Below, piece by piece: positions 1 through 11,100 of a DNA stretch of 64,000 nt. The translations under genes and the position numbers were made by a program. Each line of letters begins with the position of its first letter. The stretch's first letter is position 1. Source of the DNA: Monomorium pharaonis (Eukaryota > Arthropoda > Insecta > Hymenoptera > Formicidae); the NCBI RefSeq assembly GCF_013373865.1, contig NC_050475.1:10002021-10066020 (forward strand). The letters run 5' to 3'. The notes beneath the pieces are model-generated. The model did no database searches. It was not told the origin of the DNA and saw only the letters and a list, made by a program, of their open reading frames with translations.

Positions 1-208
1 GACACTCAACTTTTGGTGTCGACACTTAACTTTTGGTGTCGACACCCAAATTTTTGGTGTTGACACAAAAAATTGAGTTCCGACACCGAAACTTTGAGTA
101 TCGATACTTAAATGTCGGTGTTAACACTAAAAATTTAGGCATTAATACCAAAAATGGAGTGTAAACACTCAAAGTTAGGTGTAAGCACCAAAATCTTGGG
201 TGTTTTTT
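1..208. repeat. Degenerate ~20-bp minisatellite of short hairpins
   Basis: About ten imperfect copies of a 20-bp unit, best preserved at the start (GACACTCAACTTTTGGTGTC, 1-20), each with GACAC at one end and GTGTC at the other, so each copy can pair with itself. The copies decay rightward and stop near 208. The array begins at or before the window edge, so its true length is unknown. No coding potential. Confidence 0.75.
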
Positions 209-732
209 CGTAAGGGTAGATTGATTTAAAAAGTGTTAATTTTTATATTAAATCATATTTTATTTGAAAGCAATATTATTAGAAAAATATTTTATTTGTT
301 GTTTTATAGTTTTATAGTTATAAATTATAATTATAATATCTGACAAGATCTTTCTGTGACATGTCTCTTATATGACATACCATGTCCAATTCAAAACAAC
401 GCAATCACGAAAGGGACATTTTCTATTTCTTTTATCTAAAATTTGTGAAAATTTTATTAATATTGAAAATCTTGTATCACATTTTTATTGAAGGTTAAGA
501 CATACTTTTAAATAATTGGCATATATTTTAATTATCTATTATTGTATTTTGAGAAATTTACTCCGAAGAATATTATACTTTTTATAGCATCTCTCCTCTA
601 CGTTACACGAAACATTATGTATTTGAATTATAATGTTTGAAAAATCACCCAAGTTTTTTGAATGATAAATTACGGCTTAAACGAGAAGCAATGACATCTC
701 AACATACTTGCATCATTTAAAATATTTCTTAC
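209..732. other. AT-rich non-coding DNA
   Basis: No open frame, TIR or tandem array stands out. It lies directly 3' of the minus-strand exon at 733-795, so it is probably intron of that gene; the donor sequence GTAAGAAAT reads into it on the minus strand. Confidence 0.4.
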
Positions 733-795
733 CTTCTGACTGACGGCTGAATGCTCGTTGCAGCTCCTCCTCTTCCTCTTCCTCCTCATCGTTCT
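733..795 (-). CDS. Short internal exon, acidic protein, unidentified gene
   Basis: Read on the minus strand, the acceptor TATATGTTTCAG is followed by 63 bp and the donor GTAAGAAAT. In the only frame compatible with the upstream exon at 1193-1273 it encodes N-D-(E)8-LQRAFSRQSE, with two leading bases and one trailing base (phase 1 to phase 1). The length is a multiple of three, so the exon could be skipped without changing frame. The eight-glutamate run followed by a basic/serine segment (a possible R-x-x-S phosphorylation site, RAFS) suggests a disordered cytoplasmic or nuclear region. I do not recognise the gene. Neighbouring exons must lie left of this window (3' side) and right of 1273 (5' side). 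An alternative acceptor two bases downstream (CAGAG) would break the frame. The acidic run could arise from a GAG-rich repeat, so the splice signals and phase match are the main support. Confidence 0.62.
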
Positions 796-1192
796 CTGAA
801 ACATATAACCATATAATTATTTTTTGTTGAAAAACATTTATTTTAATTTATTATAATTATTTTATTTAACAATTAATTATCAATTATTATTTATCTGATA
901 AATAAAATGGTTCTGATTAATATCAATATTTACGTTATAAATAAAAATATTGATAGATCAATAAATCAAATAAAAGATAAATTTTCGTAATTTGTCGAAA
1001 ATGATTAATGATTCAATTTAGGTCGCGCTTTAGTCGCGCTTTTGTTTCACGACTTTTATATTATATGATGTTGTGAAGAACATGCTCTATTTATCCTGTA
1101 TGATTCACTTGTATAAATGTTGCCACCTGTTGTACGCAAATACTAAAGAAAAGTCCATGAGAGGAGATGGCAGTTTAACAAATAACACTCAC
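796..1192 (-). other. Short intron between the two minus-strand exons
   Basis: 397 bp of AT-rich sequence bounded on the minus strand by GTGAGTG (donor of the 1193-1273 exon) and TTTCAG (acceptor of the 733-795 exon). Nothing else is seen inside. Confidence 0.55.
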
Positions 1193-1273
1193 GCTTAATC
1201 GCCGTCGTTTCGTTATCCTGTTCGGCCGCCTCCAGGACATTCTGCTCGTTACCGTCGTCCCACTCTTCGTCCC
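1193..1273 (-). CDS. Short internal exon, acidic protein, same unidentified gene
   Basis: On the minus strand, the acceptor CCCTCTGCTCAG precedes 81 bp that end at the donor GTGAGTGTT. The frame that joins the next exon reads DEEWDDGNEQNV then LEAAEQDNETTAIK. It starts with two bases completing a codon and ends with a single C, which with AG of the 733-795 exon makes CAG (Gln). Both exons are phase 1-1 and multiples of three, the usual form of alternatively used cassette exons. GC content and codon use are far above the AT-rich surroundings, as expected for constrained coding sequence. Protein identity is unknown; the joined peptide is highly acidic with one Trp, and no domain is recognised. 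Confidence 0.68.
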
Positions 1274-2148
1274 CTGAGCAGAGGGAGAAGCCACCCGTTA
1301 TTAATTCTATTACATTTGCATATTGCTAGCAAAGAGCGAAATCTGCAGCTGCCGCGAAGTACTTGCAACATAAACTCACGATTTCGCACTTTAAATATTG
1401 TCGCGGAAAATTTTCGAAGCTGTCGTATGCTGCGTAATAATCTTTTTTTAAACGCGCTCGTAAATAATATAAACTATCTAGCTATGAAAATCATTCAATG
1501 CACCTCATCAAAAACGAAACAATAGGTGTTGTTTTTTGTCGTAAAATATATACCAGTCTGTGCGCGCACCGCACTATCCGTTTGTCACGTGGAACCACAG
1601 AATTAAACTTAAAAATTACACCCTCGTCCGCACGGCCAACAGGTCGTTTGTTATTTTGCATGGTCTCCGACTGTCCCACCTCGCGCGGTGATTCGTTTTT
1701 TCATCATCGCGAAAAATAGCATATTTGGGCCGTAAACTTGCCTTCGACGATTGAGCTTCAGCTGAGAGTCAAATTTTCCGGGGCAAAAGTCAAAATCGGA
1801 GTGTACCTCGTTCTGTTTGTACTATCGAGTTTTTATCCGATAGTATTTGTCATCGTTAATGATTGATTAATCTAATAAGTCGTGCGTATGTTCCCTGCTA
1901 ATTGTTAAGTGATTTATTCAAAGGCAAATTACGCAAAAAACTGTGTATGAAAATAAACATGTGTATCAATAATCCTATAAACAGTCACAGAGCAGTTGAA
2001 TTGGTTTATATTATTCGTTAAAAAAACATTGATAGCTTGCGTGTCAATTTAATTAAATTTCTTTAATTAAAATATTTATTATCCTATCTTAAAGTAGAAA
2101 TGGTCATCGATACTCGAAAGTGCCTGTACAAGATTAGATGACATTGAT
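1274..2148. other. Non-coding DNA upstream of the exon pair
   Basis: Moderately CpG-bearing between about 1320 and 1790, then AT-rich. Short open frames here lack splice signals or recognisable peptides. Likely intron of the minus-strand gene. Confidence 0.3.
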
Positions 2149-2941
2149 AGATGGAAGGCAACAGAATTTCGACAATTCTTACTTTACACCAGAATGGTCG
2201 TAATGAAATCAGTATTGCCTACAAATTTCTACAATCACTTTCTATCTCTTAGTATTAGAATAAGGATATTAATTAATGAACAACTATGTGTGTTATTTAA
2301 AGATTATGCGAATGCGTTATTATTGCACTTTGTTTCTAACTATGCAAATATTTATGGCGATAAATATATGTCGCATAATGTTCACAATCTTTTACATATT
2401 TCTAATAATGTGCAAAGTTTTGGTTCTTTGGATAATTTTAGTTGTTTCAAATTTGAAAATCATATGCAAAAAATAAAAAAAAATTGCATCAGTCAAGTTC
2501 ACCCTTAGAAGAATTCTCTAATCGTATTTTTGAAGAATTACAGCTTCCCATTCAATCATCTAAAGTATCAAAAAATATCCGATTATTTTTTATAAGAAAA
2601 ATAACACCATTTCTTACGTTCAATTAAAAAATTTTAAAATTGCTGCTAATCAAGTTGATAATTGTGCTATACTTTATGACAAATCACTAATATTTATCTT
2701 AAATATATTTGAAAAAGACTGTGTATGTTATATTCGTGCAAAAGGTTTTGTAGATCCAAAGCCTTTTTTTGATTTACCGTGCTCTTCAACAAGATTTGGA
2801 ATATTTGCAATATCAGATACTACTAGGGTAGACATAATTAAAATTTCAATAATGCAAATTAAATTTAAATGTTTAAAAATTAAATGTTTTGATGAAATTG
2901 GTTCTTATATTACCGTACCATTGCTAACTACTAATAATTAG
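2149..2941 (+). pseudogene. En/Spm-like (CACTA-type) transposase, C-terminal remnant
   Basis: Translation begins RWKATEFRQFLLYT and continues through 2194-2480 with blocks KSVLPTNFYNHFLSL, NEQLCVLFKDYANALLLHF, NVHNLLHISNNV and FKFENHMQKIKK. I recognise these as the conserved C-terminal part of the animal transposase-domain protein group related to En/Spm (CACTA) transposases; the H-N-L-x-H block and the F-E-N block are typical. A frame change follows near 2480 (QSSSPLEEFSNRIFEELQLP), another near 2610, and a last open segment ends at a stop at 2939-2941. The N-terminal catalytic half is missing upstream. It is a truncated, multiply frameshifted copy with no expected activity. It lies about 0.5 kb upstream of, and in the same orientation as, the DUF4806 pseudogene, an arrangement suggesting one former element. 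Confidence 0.72.
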
Positions 2942-3168
2942 ACGTTATAATTTTGGATAAATGTATTTATAACTTTTTCATTTATTTTGTAATATAATTT
3001 ATAATTGCATTATATAATTTATGAAATTTAAGCATTGTAAGCGTATGTTTTTTTGCCTTAAAATATTGCAATTAGGAAATCTTATTAATTAAATTTCATG
3101 GATAACAAAATTTTAAAGGTGAGTGTATGTTTTATTTTTTTTTTATTTCAAATTTTCTACCAGGATTT

Positions 3169-3188
3169 GTGTGCGTGCGTGCGCGCCC

Positions 3189-3232
<44 letters not shown>
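3169..3232. repeat. (GC/GT)n microsatellite
   Basis: Alternating purine-pyrimidine run passing from GTGC to GC to GT repeats; potential Z-DNA former. Any ORF across it is an artefact of the repeat. Confidence 0.9.
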
Positions 3233-3234
<2 letters not shown>

Positions 3235-3452
3235 TCATAGTCCAATCTTATTTATGATTATCTTAAAGTTTCATTTTTAGATGCTTTGTAACCAATAAAA
3301 TTAAACATACAAAATATAAGATTAAACCTATTTCCACTAAAAAATAATATTGTTTAACTTTCTTTTATTTTTGAAGATATTGATGTTATTAATTATTAAA
3401 TATAATTTCTGCTTTTAGTTTTTTAAACGTTGGACATTTTTGAAACTACATG

Positions 3453-3666
3453 ATGAATTATGAAAATAAAAAGTATGCGGTGGTTAAATTTTTATGAGAT
3501 TCTGCATATTCTGAAATTCCAACAACATGGCTTTTTAAAGATAAAAATATTCAAAAATATTGGTGGCCACCACGAACGGCTAACAGTGCAACATTAATAA
3601 CAAACTGTGAAACTCCAGATTCTTACACGTGGAAATATTATGAAGTCGACATTGTTAAATTTTGTA
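3453..3666 (+). pseudogene. DUF4806-type transposon-associated gene, first exon
   Basis: Starts MNYENKKYAVVKFL, then an in-frame TGA, then DSAYSEIPTTWLFKD, a YWWPP motif and a WKYYEVDIVKF block, and ends at the donor GTAAGT. The order (hydrophobic VVxF strand, P-T-x-W-L, W-P-P, then W-x-x-Y-x-V) is typical of the N-terminal region of DUF4806-containing proteins that are abundant in ant and aphid genomes. The stop codon shows that this copy is dead. The exon ends in phase 1, which fits the next coding block at 9183. The 5.5-kb intron between them holds the giant palindrome and a 365-bp repeat. Biochemical function of the family is unknown to me; an accessory role in transposition or silencing is only inference. 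Confidence 0.62.
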
Positions 3667-4253
3667 GTAAGTACTTAATATTTTATATTACATTGTTTTA
3701 CATTATAAATGCCGCAACCCTATATGTATTAAGGGTGAGTCTTAATTGCCTACGTTATAAATTAGCTAATGTAACATAAAATATTCCAATTGATGGATGC
3801 AAGAAGAAAATACCAATCGCTTATGAATGACTGTGGGCAATATTGACGTGGGCAATTGAGATGCTCCCATATATTTTAATCTAATATATTGCATTGTGGA
3901 ATTCATAATGTAAAATAAAAATAATGTATAGAAAAAATAAAACTTTTTTACGTTCTTAACGTTTAGTTAAATTAGGAAAGTTATTTTGCAGAACTAGTTA
4001 CAATTGCAGTTTTCCTTTTTATAAAAATAACCGTTACAAAAATTATTGACCCCAAAAATTTACATGTATAGTTTTAATTATTAAAATAATAATTTGTTAC
4101 TTTTTAGTTACCTTTTTGTAACTAAAACTTTTTTGTTTAGTTATTTAATATTTATATTTGAAATACAAGAATTTCATATTTCTAACTCATTAATAAATTA
4201 TTTTCTCTTATACTGAACATTTGATTATGTGCTATACTATTGTATATTATCTA

Positions 4254-5203
4254 CCCAACAAAATTACCTTTTTAAAAAAGGTAAAAAAAAGCGCCAAGTG
4301 TTTGGTTTTTCCCTTAAGCAAAAAAATTATTGGATGTTTTAACCTAAGTAATATAAGAAAGAAATCACAAATTCAAGATAAAATTTTTAATCAAATTCAA
4401 CCTAAGTGGTATATACTTTTGGATGGTTCAACCTAAATATTATACTCACACATAAATTAACTTCTCTACAATAATAATGATATCTAAATATTTTGCGCCA
4501 ATTATAAGAACAAATATTTTTATAAAAACTAAAACATTATTACTATTCTTTAGCCAGTTTTTATAATACAAAATTTTTTAGATTTGACACTATAAAATTA
4601 AAGTATTACGTTTTTTTTTTCTACAAAAGTAATGATATATATAGAAAATGCGCCAACTATAAAGTAGATGTTTATACAAGCTAGAACATCTACTTTATTA
4701 TGCTTTGGCTGACATTATAGTTTAATTTTTTATTAAGCCCGTATCAGACTAGAGATTGATATTGAGATTGAAATGAAATATAACCAATTAGTTAGTCAAA
4801 TTCTAATTCAATCTCAATCTCAATCTCTAGTCTGATATAGCTTTGATTGTCTTAAGTTTGTCTTTAGATACAATTTCGTTAATTACGAAGTATTTTAACG
4901 ATAAACTTAAGAAGATTCTTAAATATAAGATTAAACTATAAATATTAGCCTTTTGTATTAAATATTGGCTGCTGTGCGCTGATACGAGGCTGCTGTGCGC
5001 CTGCAAAAAACAATTGTCAGGAAGTATATTGGCAAAGAGTAAAGAAAATAATATTGAGCTGGTAAATAAGTTTTAATACAAACAAATTATAAATATTACA
5101 AATAAATATTTTAATACAAATAAATATTTTACTACAAAAACTTGGCGCTGCTAAACCGAATAATTTGCCAGCTCTTCCTTTTTCTCTTGTATGTGCATCT
5201 GAA

Positions 5204-5234
<31 letters not shown>

Positions 5235-6373
5235 AGTATATAACTTAGTTTATAGAGAAGCGATTTACTTAAGTTTAGTATAATATAACTTATTAGTTTA
5301 TAAGGAAGCGATTTACTTTTAAGAAAGTAGTATCTGTCTCTTATGCGTGCATACGTTCGAATACCTGTCTCTCTCTTTTTCTTTCTCTCTCTCATGCATG
5401 CGTGTATGTATTGTTTTAATATGTAAGTGAGATTGTAAGAAAATGATTTTGTATTAAAGCAAATTATTCGGTTTAGCAGCGCCAAGTTTTTGTAGTAAAA
5501 TATTTATTTGTATTAAAATATTTATTTGTAATATTTATAATTTGTTTGTATTAAAACTTATTTACCAGCTCAATATTATTTTCTTTACTCTTTGCCAATA
5601 TACTTCCTGACAATTGTTTTTTGCAGGCGCACAGCAGCCTCGTATCAGCGCACAGCAGCCAATATTTAATACAAAAGGCTAATATTTATAGTTTAATCTT
5701 ATATTTAAGAATCTTCTTAAGTTTATCGTTAAAATACTTCGTAATTAACGAAATTGTATCTAAAGACAAACTTAAGACAATCAAAGCTATATCAGACTAG
5801 AGATTGAGATTGAGATTGAATTAGAATTTGACTAACTAATTGGTTATATTTCATTTCAATCTCAATATCAATCTCTAGTCTGATACGGGCTTAATAAAAA
5901 ATTAAACTATAATGTCAGCCAAAGCATAATAAAGTAGATGTTCTAGCTTGTATAAACATCTACTTTATAGTTGGCGCATTTTCTATATATATCATTACTT
6001 TTGTAGAAAAAAAAAACGTAATACTTTAATTTTATAGTGTCAAATCTAAAAAATTTTGTATTATAAAAACTGGCTAAAGAATAGTAATAATGTTTTAGTT
6101 TTTATAAAAATATTTGTTCTTATAATTGGCGCAAAATATTTAGATATCATTATTATTGTAGAGAAGTTAATTTATGTGTGAGTATAATATTTAGGTTGAA
6201 CCATCCAAAAGTATATACCACTTAGGTTGAATTTGATTAAAAATTTTATCTTGAATTTGTGATTTCTTTCTTATATTACTTAGGTTAAAACATCCAATAA
6301 TTTTTTTGCTTAAGGGAAAAACCAAACACTTGGCGCTTTTTTTTACCTTTTTTAAAAAGGTAATTTTGTTGGG
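4254..6373. repeat. Giant palindrome: two ~915-bp inverted arms, 290-bp spacer
   Basis: The left arm (4254-5168) and right arm (5459-6373) are reverse complements about the centre 5313.5. Every segment compared was identical, including homopolymer lengths, for example around 4262-4320 against 6307-6365. The spacer (5169-5458) has a (GT)n run and CT-rich sequence. Each arm contains a smaller inverted repeat (TCAGACTAGAGATTGA type, near 4745 and 4825). Near-perfect arms imply recent origin, ongoing gene conversion, or an assembly artefact. It sits in intron 1 of the dead DUF4806 gene. It could be a foldback transposon or an inverted duplication; no transposase was seen. Confidence 0.9.
5204..5232. 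repeat. (GT)n microsatellite in the palindrome spacer
   Basis: About 14 GT units in the unpaired loop of the 4254-6373 palindrome. Confidence 0.9.
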
Positions 6374-6830
6374 ATATCACACATTTTGTAATGTTTATAG
6401 ACCACTTAGATTGAATTTAATGTATCTATCACTTAGATTGAATATCTTGAATTTTGTAAATTTTTTGTTAAAGGAAAATCACACACTTGGCCCTTTTTTT
6501 ACAGTTTTTAAAAAGGTAATTTTGTTTGGATATCACGCATTTTATATTTTTTTATAAACTACTTAGTTTTATAGACCACTTAAGGTTACACTCTAAAACT
6601 TTCTCTTTGAGAAAAATTTTACTAAGAAGTTAAAGTTTATATAACGGATATAATACTATAAATTTTTAAATAAAATTTTTCTTTAGAGCATGTTTTGGAA
6701 CCATGCCTAAGTTGAATTTGATGAAAACGATTATCTTGAATTTCTGTCTTCCCTTAAAGAAGCCCACACACTTGGAGCCCTTTTTACATTTTTATTTAAA
6801 AAGGTAATTATGTTTGGTCACTAATTTAAT
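6206..6830. repeat. Direct repeats continuing out of the right palindrome arm
   Basis: Three diverged copies of a unit with the order TTGAATTTGAT, then AACACTTGG (or ACACACTTGG), a T-run, and AAAAAGGTAATT, at about 6206-6373, 6409-6545 and 6712-6825. The first copy is the end of the right arm. The other two lie outside it and have no mirror copies left of 4254, so the palindrome broke inside a pre-existing tandem array. Confidence 0.65.
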
Positions 6831-6849
6831 TTAAATAATATATTTCCTG

Positions 6850-8100
6850 AAAAATCATTAAATAAATGATTTAACCAATACTACATATGTCACTTGACAC
6901 GGGCTGACCCGTGGCCCGAGCAACCTGCGTAACCGATTATTAAAATAAAATAGCTCTCTGATTTTACATTAGTATCGATGAGAAATGAGATGTATGATGT
7001 AGAAGATTTGTGTATTGGTTAAATGTTGCTGTAATTGTCAATCAATATTAATTATCTAACAAAATTTCAAATCAAATAAATGGTTTTAACAATACTATTT
7101 TATTCTTTACTAGTAACATATAATTGTATCTTGGTGACAAAAGTAATACCTTGGTGATGATGATAGTTTTTATCCTTATAACATGATTGGCAATTACAGC
7201 AATAATACACATTTTCTACATCATGCAACATCTCATCTACCTCATCAACACCAGTATAAAATCTGAGCTATGTTATTCTCTGATTATTTAATTTTACATT
7301 TGTGTCAATCTCATTTATTTCATCGACACAAGTGGAAAATCTTAATGAACGATGATTAAATAGATGAGATGTTAAAAATCATTAAATAAATGATTTAACC
7401 TCCACTACACATGTCACTTAACAGGAGCTGACCTGTGGCCAGAGTAACTTATGTGACCGGTTAAAATTAAAAATAAAATAGCTCTGTAATTTTATATTAG
7501 TGTCGATGAGAGATGAAATATTGTATGATGTAGAAGAATTGTGTATTGGATAAATGTTGCTGTAATTGTCAATCAATCAATATACTATTTTTATTCTTTA
7601 CTTTATTATCCTTACAACATTATCATTGAAATTACAACAATAATTACACATTTTACATCACGCAACATCTCATCTACCTCATCGATAAATCTGAGCTATG
7701 TTACTCTCTGAAATTAATTAATTTATATTGGTGTCAATGATTAAAATCATTAAATAAATAATTTAACCTCCACTACACATGTCACTTGACAGGAGCTGAC
7801 CTGTGGCCGAAGCAACTTATGTGACCTGTTAAAATAAAATAGCTCTGTAATTTTATATTAGTGTCGATGAGAGATTAAATATTGTATGATGTAGAAGAAT
7901 TGTGTATTGGATAAAAAATGTTGCTGTAATTGTCAATCAATATTATACTATTTTTATTCTTTACTTTATCCTTACAACATTATCATTGACAATTACAACA
8001 ATAATACACATTTTACATCACGCAACATCTCATCTACCTCATCGATAAATTGAGCTATGTTACTCTCTGATTAATTAATTAATTTATATTGGTGTCAATG
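6850..8100. repeat. ~365-bp tandem repeat with internal dyad symmetry
   Basis: Three copies start near 6850, 7376 and 7744, each opening with AATCATTAAATAAATGATTT (or one mismatch) followed by a GTCACTT...CTGACC...GTGGCC block. Inside each copy, GATGTAGAAGA...TGTTGCTGTAATTGTCAAT is mirrored downstream by ATTGACAATTACA... and CATCTCATCTACCTCATCGA, so each unit can fold into a long stem. Copy 1 carries extra sequence; copies 2 and 3 are more alike. No coding content. Confidence 0.75.
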
Positions 8101-9182
8101 ATTAATAATAATAAAACCTCATATATAACCTATCATCTTCACACAACTAATTCACGGCGCGAGCGAGCCACTGGTGACCACGTGACTTATACATTGCCAT
8201 ATACGGTGCTATAGTGACGATGCGAACGCCACACGGTAGTAGATGAGCGAAATGGATTTTCGTCCCTCATTTTCGGCACCCGCACTACCCGCAGAGATAC
8301 CAACAAGGTTGACGATGACGACGACGTATCTTAAATGAAATTTTGGCTTTTCGGACTTTGCGTCGCGATATCTCCATTCATAGGACATGTAGAGAAAAAA
8401 TAAAAATAGTTTTCTAATATAAATCGACCCCAAGCTTTCGATTGAGCTTACTTAGAAACTCGATCGATTTAACCGTTTCTGAGATTCAATAATCTCGAGT
8501 GCTCGCAAGTCGCGTACTCGCGTAAAGAGCACGGTCGGGCTCGCGCTGCGCTTTCACTTGGCGCGAGCCACTACCGTGTCTCTTGATATTATGTATATTA
8601 TGAATCATTGTTATTTTAATAAAAATGATTCATTATAAACAAAACTTAGAATCACATATTTATATTTAAAGAATATTACCAAAATTATCAATACTTTTCA
8701 GTTAAGAAATTCGTTTAATTTGTAATAAAATTAGCGTCAACCAATAGTGCAAGGTTTTTTTTTAAGAATAATTTAAAACTAACGATTATATAAGTAACTT
8801 TAAAACGTTAAATAATTATAAAAATAAAATAATTTAATTAGTTAATAGGCACAAGTAGAAATGTTACTAAGTTAAGTTACAGATAGAAAAAAAGGAGAAA
8901 AACAGTTAAATTACAATTAATAAAATTAAACAGTTAAATTACAATAAAAACAGTTAAATTACAAACTAAAAAAAACAAACTGTAACTCGTTATAAATAAT
9001 GAATTATTTTCTAACTTTGAATTAAATATATAACATATTATACTATCATAATATACAAATATGCACGCAAAGTGTGATGTAATAATATATTCTATTATAT
9101 TTCTATTATATATATAAATATTAAAAATATTATGCTAGTTAGCAGACAAAAAACCTAAATGTTAATTATTTTTTTATTGCAG
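8101..9182. other. CpG-rich patch (8155-8580) then AT-rich intron
   Basis: 8155-8580 is CpG-rich against AT-rich flanks. A GGCGCGAGC...CCACT motif occurs at both ends (about 8155 and 8559). The minus-strand open frame at 8209-8433 shows no recognisable domain. The rest, to the splice acceptor at 9181-9182, is AT-rich. It may be unique host DNA or a decayed LTR; I cannot tell. Confidence 0.3.
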
Positions 9183-10079
9183 CATCTCTTGAGTCAGCTC
9201 GAAAGAGTGCGGCAGATTCTAATTATGAAACAACTGACAAAGAACGATTGGGTCAAGGAAAAATATAACACATTTCATACAATCGTTTTGATAATGAAGA
9301 AGACAGTGAGCGTGAACCTCAAAAATATATTAAATATATTAAAAGTAAAGTATATTGTTGACACATTTTACCATACTAAGGTATTCTATTTTCATCTATT
9401 TTATTTTATTAGCACATAATGAGCAATAAAAATGAATTAATGCCATTAATATGAAAATAATGTTTATACGTCATATTTATTCGAGTTTAATAATAAAATC
9501 CTCAATTCTTAGGTTGATTAATTACCTAAGCCATTACCAAAGTTATTCCTCTGAAAAAATAAAATAGTTATAATTGGTTTAAAACTGAAGATTTTAATAA
9601 ACCTAATCAAAGGTGGCATATAAATCTAGTCATTCCAAACAAACTTACTCTACATTTTGTTAATTTGTGCAGTATAATTTCCATACAAATTATCTTGCAT
9701 TATGTTATTCACGCTATTGTTACACTGTAATATACATAACACTGAAATAAAATTTGGCCTGTTTACAGAGAAACATATTAAAAAAAGTACTGTTCAAGCA
9801 ACATTACCACCATGCCCTTTGAACTTGGATTATATTCAAAAAGAAACAAACGTTTCAATTAATAATGCAAACAGACATAAAATTATAACTTCACAAAATG
9901 CCTTTATAATAAAAATTTTAATAATAATTATTTGCAATTACACACATACACACACACACACAGAGTTTTTTGTAGTAATTAAATCATTTCTAGAAAAATA
10001 TGATAATGTTATGCCGATATATGAGAAGAATGAAGAGTATAATGTGTTCAATATACCAATAGTATTCCAAAGTATATAA
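9183..10079 (+). pseudogene. DUF4806-type gene, middle exons
   Basis: After the acceptor TTTATTGCAG the exon at 9183-9344 reads ASLESARKSAADSNYETT, DKERLGQGKI, then a TAA stop and HISYNRFDNEEDSERE, ending at GTAAAG. This is the polar linker (the E-R-L-G-x-G-K block) that follows the N-terminal domain in this family. Its opening phase completes the single base left by the 3453-3666 exon. A further acceptor (GTGCAG, 9667-9672) leads into a block with TLPPCPLNLDYIQKETN around 9810, followed by a (CA)n run at 9940-9962 that is unlikely to be coding. The stop in the linker shows decay. Confidence 0.5.
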
Positions 10080-10241
10080 ATGATAATATTAAAATTTTCG
10101 TAACTATGTATAATTATAATACTACAATGTTTAATGAAATTTTGTAGAAGACGCACCACTATAAAAGGTAAATTATTGTTGCATATTATTTATATTTAAG
10201 TTACAAATTATTATACATACATAATTTTTTTGATATTGTAG

Positions 10242-11100
10242 ATGACAAAAAAAATGTTGCGTATGCAAGCAACAGCAAATATTACATTGAATAATATACA
10301 ACAACGTTTATTAAAAATAGAAACTGGCTATCAAACGTCGTGCGTTAAGTCCTGTCAACATTAATGATGACCTTATAGCACCATTTTTACCGTTAAGGAC
10401 AATTGATGCAATCAAGGAGTTTGATACATTATTAAAAACATTAGATGAAGCTGTGAAGCAATTTGTAAGTATAAAAATAATAGCATACAATCAGCACATT
10501 TTTCATCAACATCCCTCTTTTTAGTTAAATTTTGTAAACGACTCGTATTTTTTATTTTTAACAGCAAATATGTCAATAAAATCGTTTAGATGAGTTATAA
10601 TACAAAAGTATTTTACGTATACTTCTGTTGCAATATTATTCTGCATTATTATACTGATTACTTTGAATACACAATCTGAATACATGCTACAATTATTTAT
10701 TTGTTTTTTATAGCAAAAGTTTTTGTCAAAAACTGGTGGAAATAATGCTAGGGACAATATTCACCGCATTCTAAAAAAGACATTAACAAATGAATGTTCT
10801 ATGAAATGTTCTTGGAAAGGATTGCGAAATAATTTTAGAATTTCAAATTTACATTTAATAAAAATTATTAAAAGTATGTTATTAATTTTATAAATGTAAA
10901 ACTTGCAAATTACAACATTTTATTATAATAAATTTATTAATTGCACTATCTCTTCCTTTTTTCAGGAGACATCACGTTATGTTACGTGTACGGAGACAAA
11001 ATTTGAAAACGTAGCTGCAGAGTGATTACGCTTTGCAACACAACGAAACAAGAGAGACATAGTAAAGGAGAATATTGAGCAGGATGTCGATGCTGAATGA
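10242..11100 (+). pseudogene. DUF4806 domain exons with nonsense and frameshift lesions
   Basis: Three exons. 10242-10464 reads KMLRMQATANITLNNIQQRL, then after a frameshift ALSPVNINDDLIAPFLPLRT and a FDTLLKTLDEAVKQF block, donor GTAAGT. 10714-10873 (phase 0) reads FLSKTGGNNARDNIHRILKK then NECSMKCSWKGLRNNFRISN; this C-S-W-K-G and N-N-F-R-I-x-N-L block is the DUF4806 signature as I know it. 10966-11100 follows TTTTTTCAG, needs a one-base frame change, then reads CTETKFENVAAE, a TGA at 11023-11025 where the family normally has Trp, LRFATQRNKRD, and a proper stop at 11098-11100. Splice sites and exon phases are preserved, but the lesions make a product unlikely. The transposase fragment upstream probably belonged to the same element. 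Confidence 0.72.

Noticed and set aside
5132..5485. Minus ORF of 117 codons
   Set aside because: It spans the palindrome spacer and (GT)n run; the sequence is repeat-derived.
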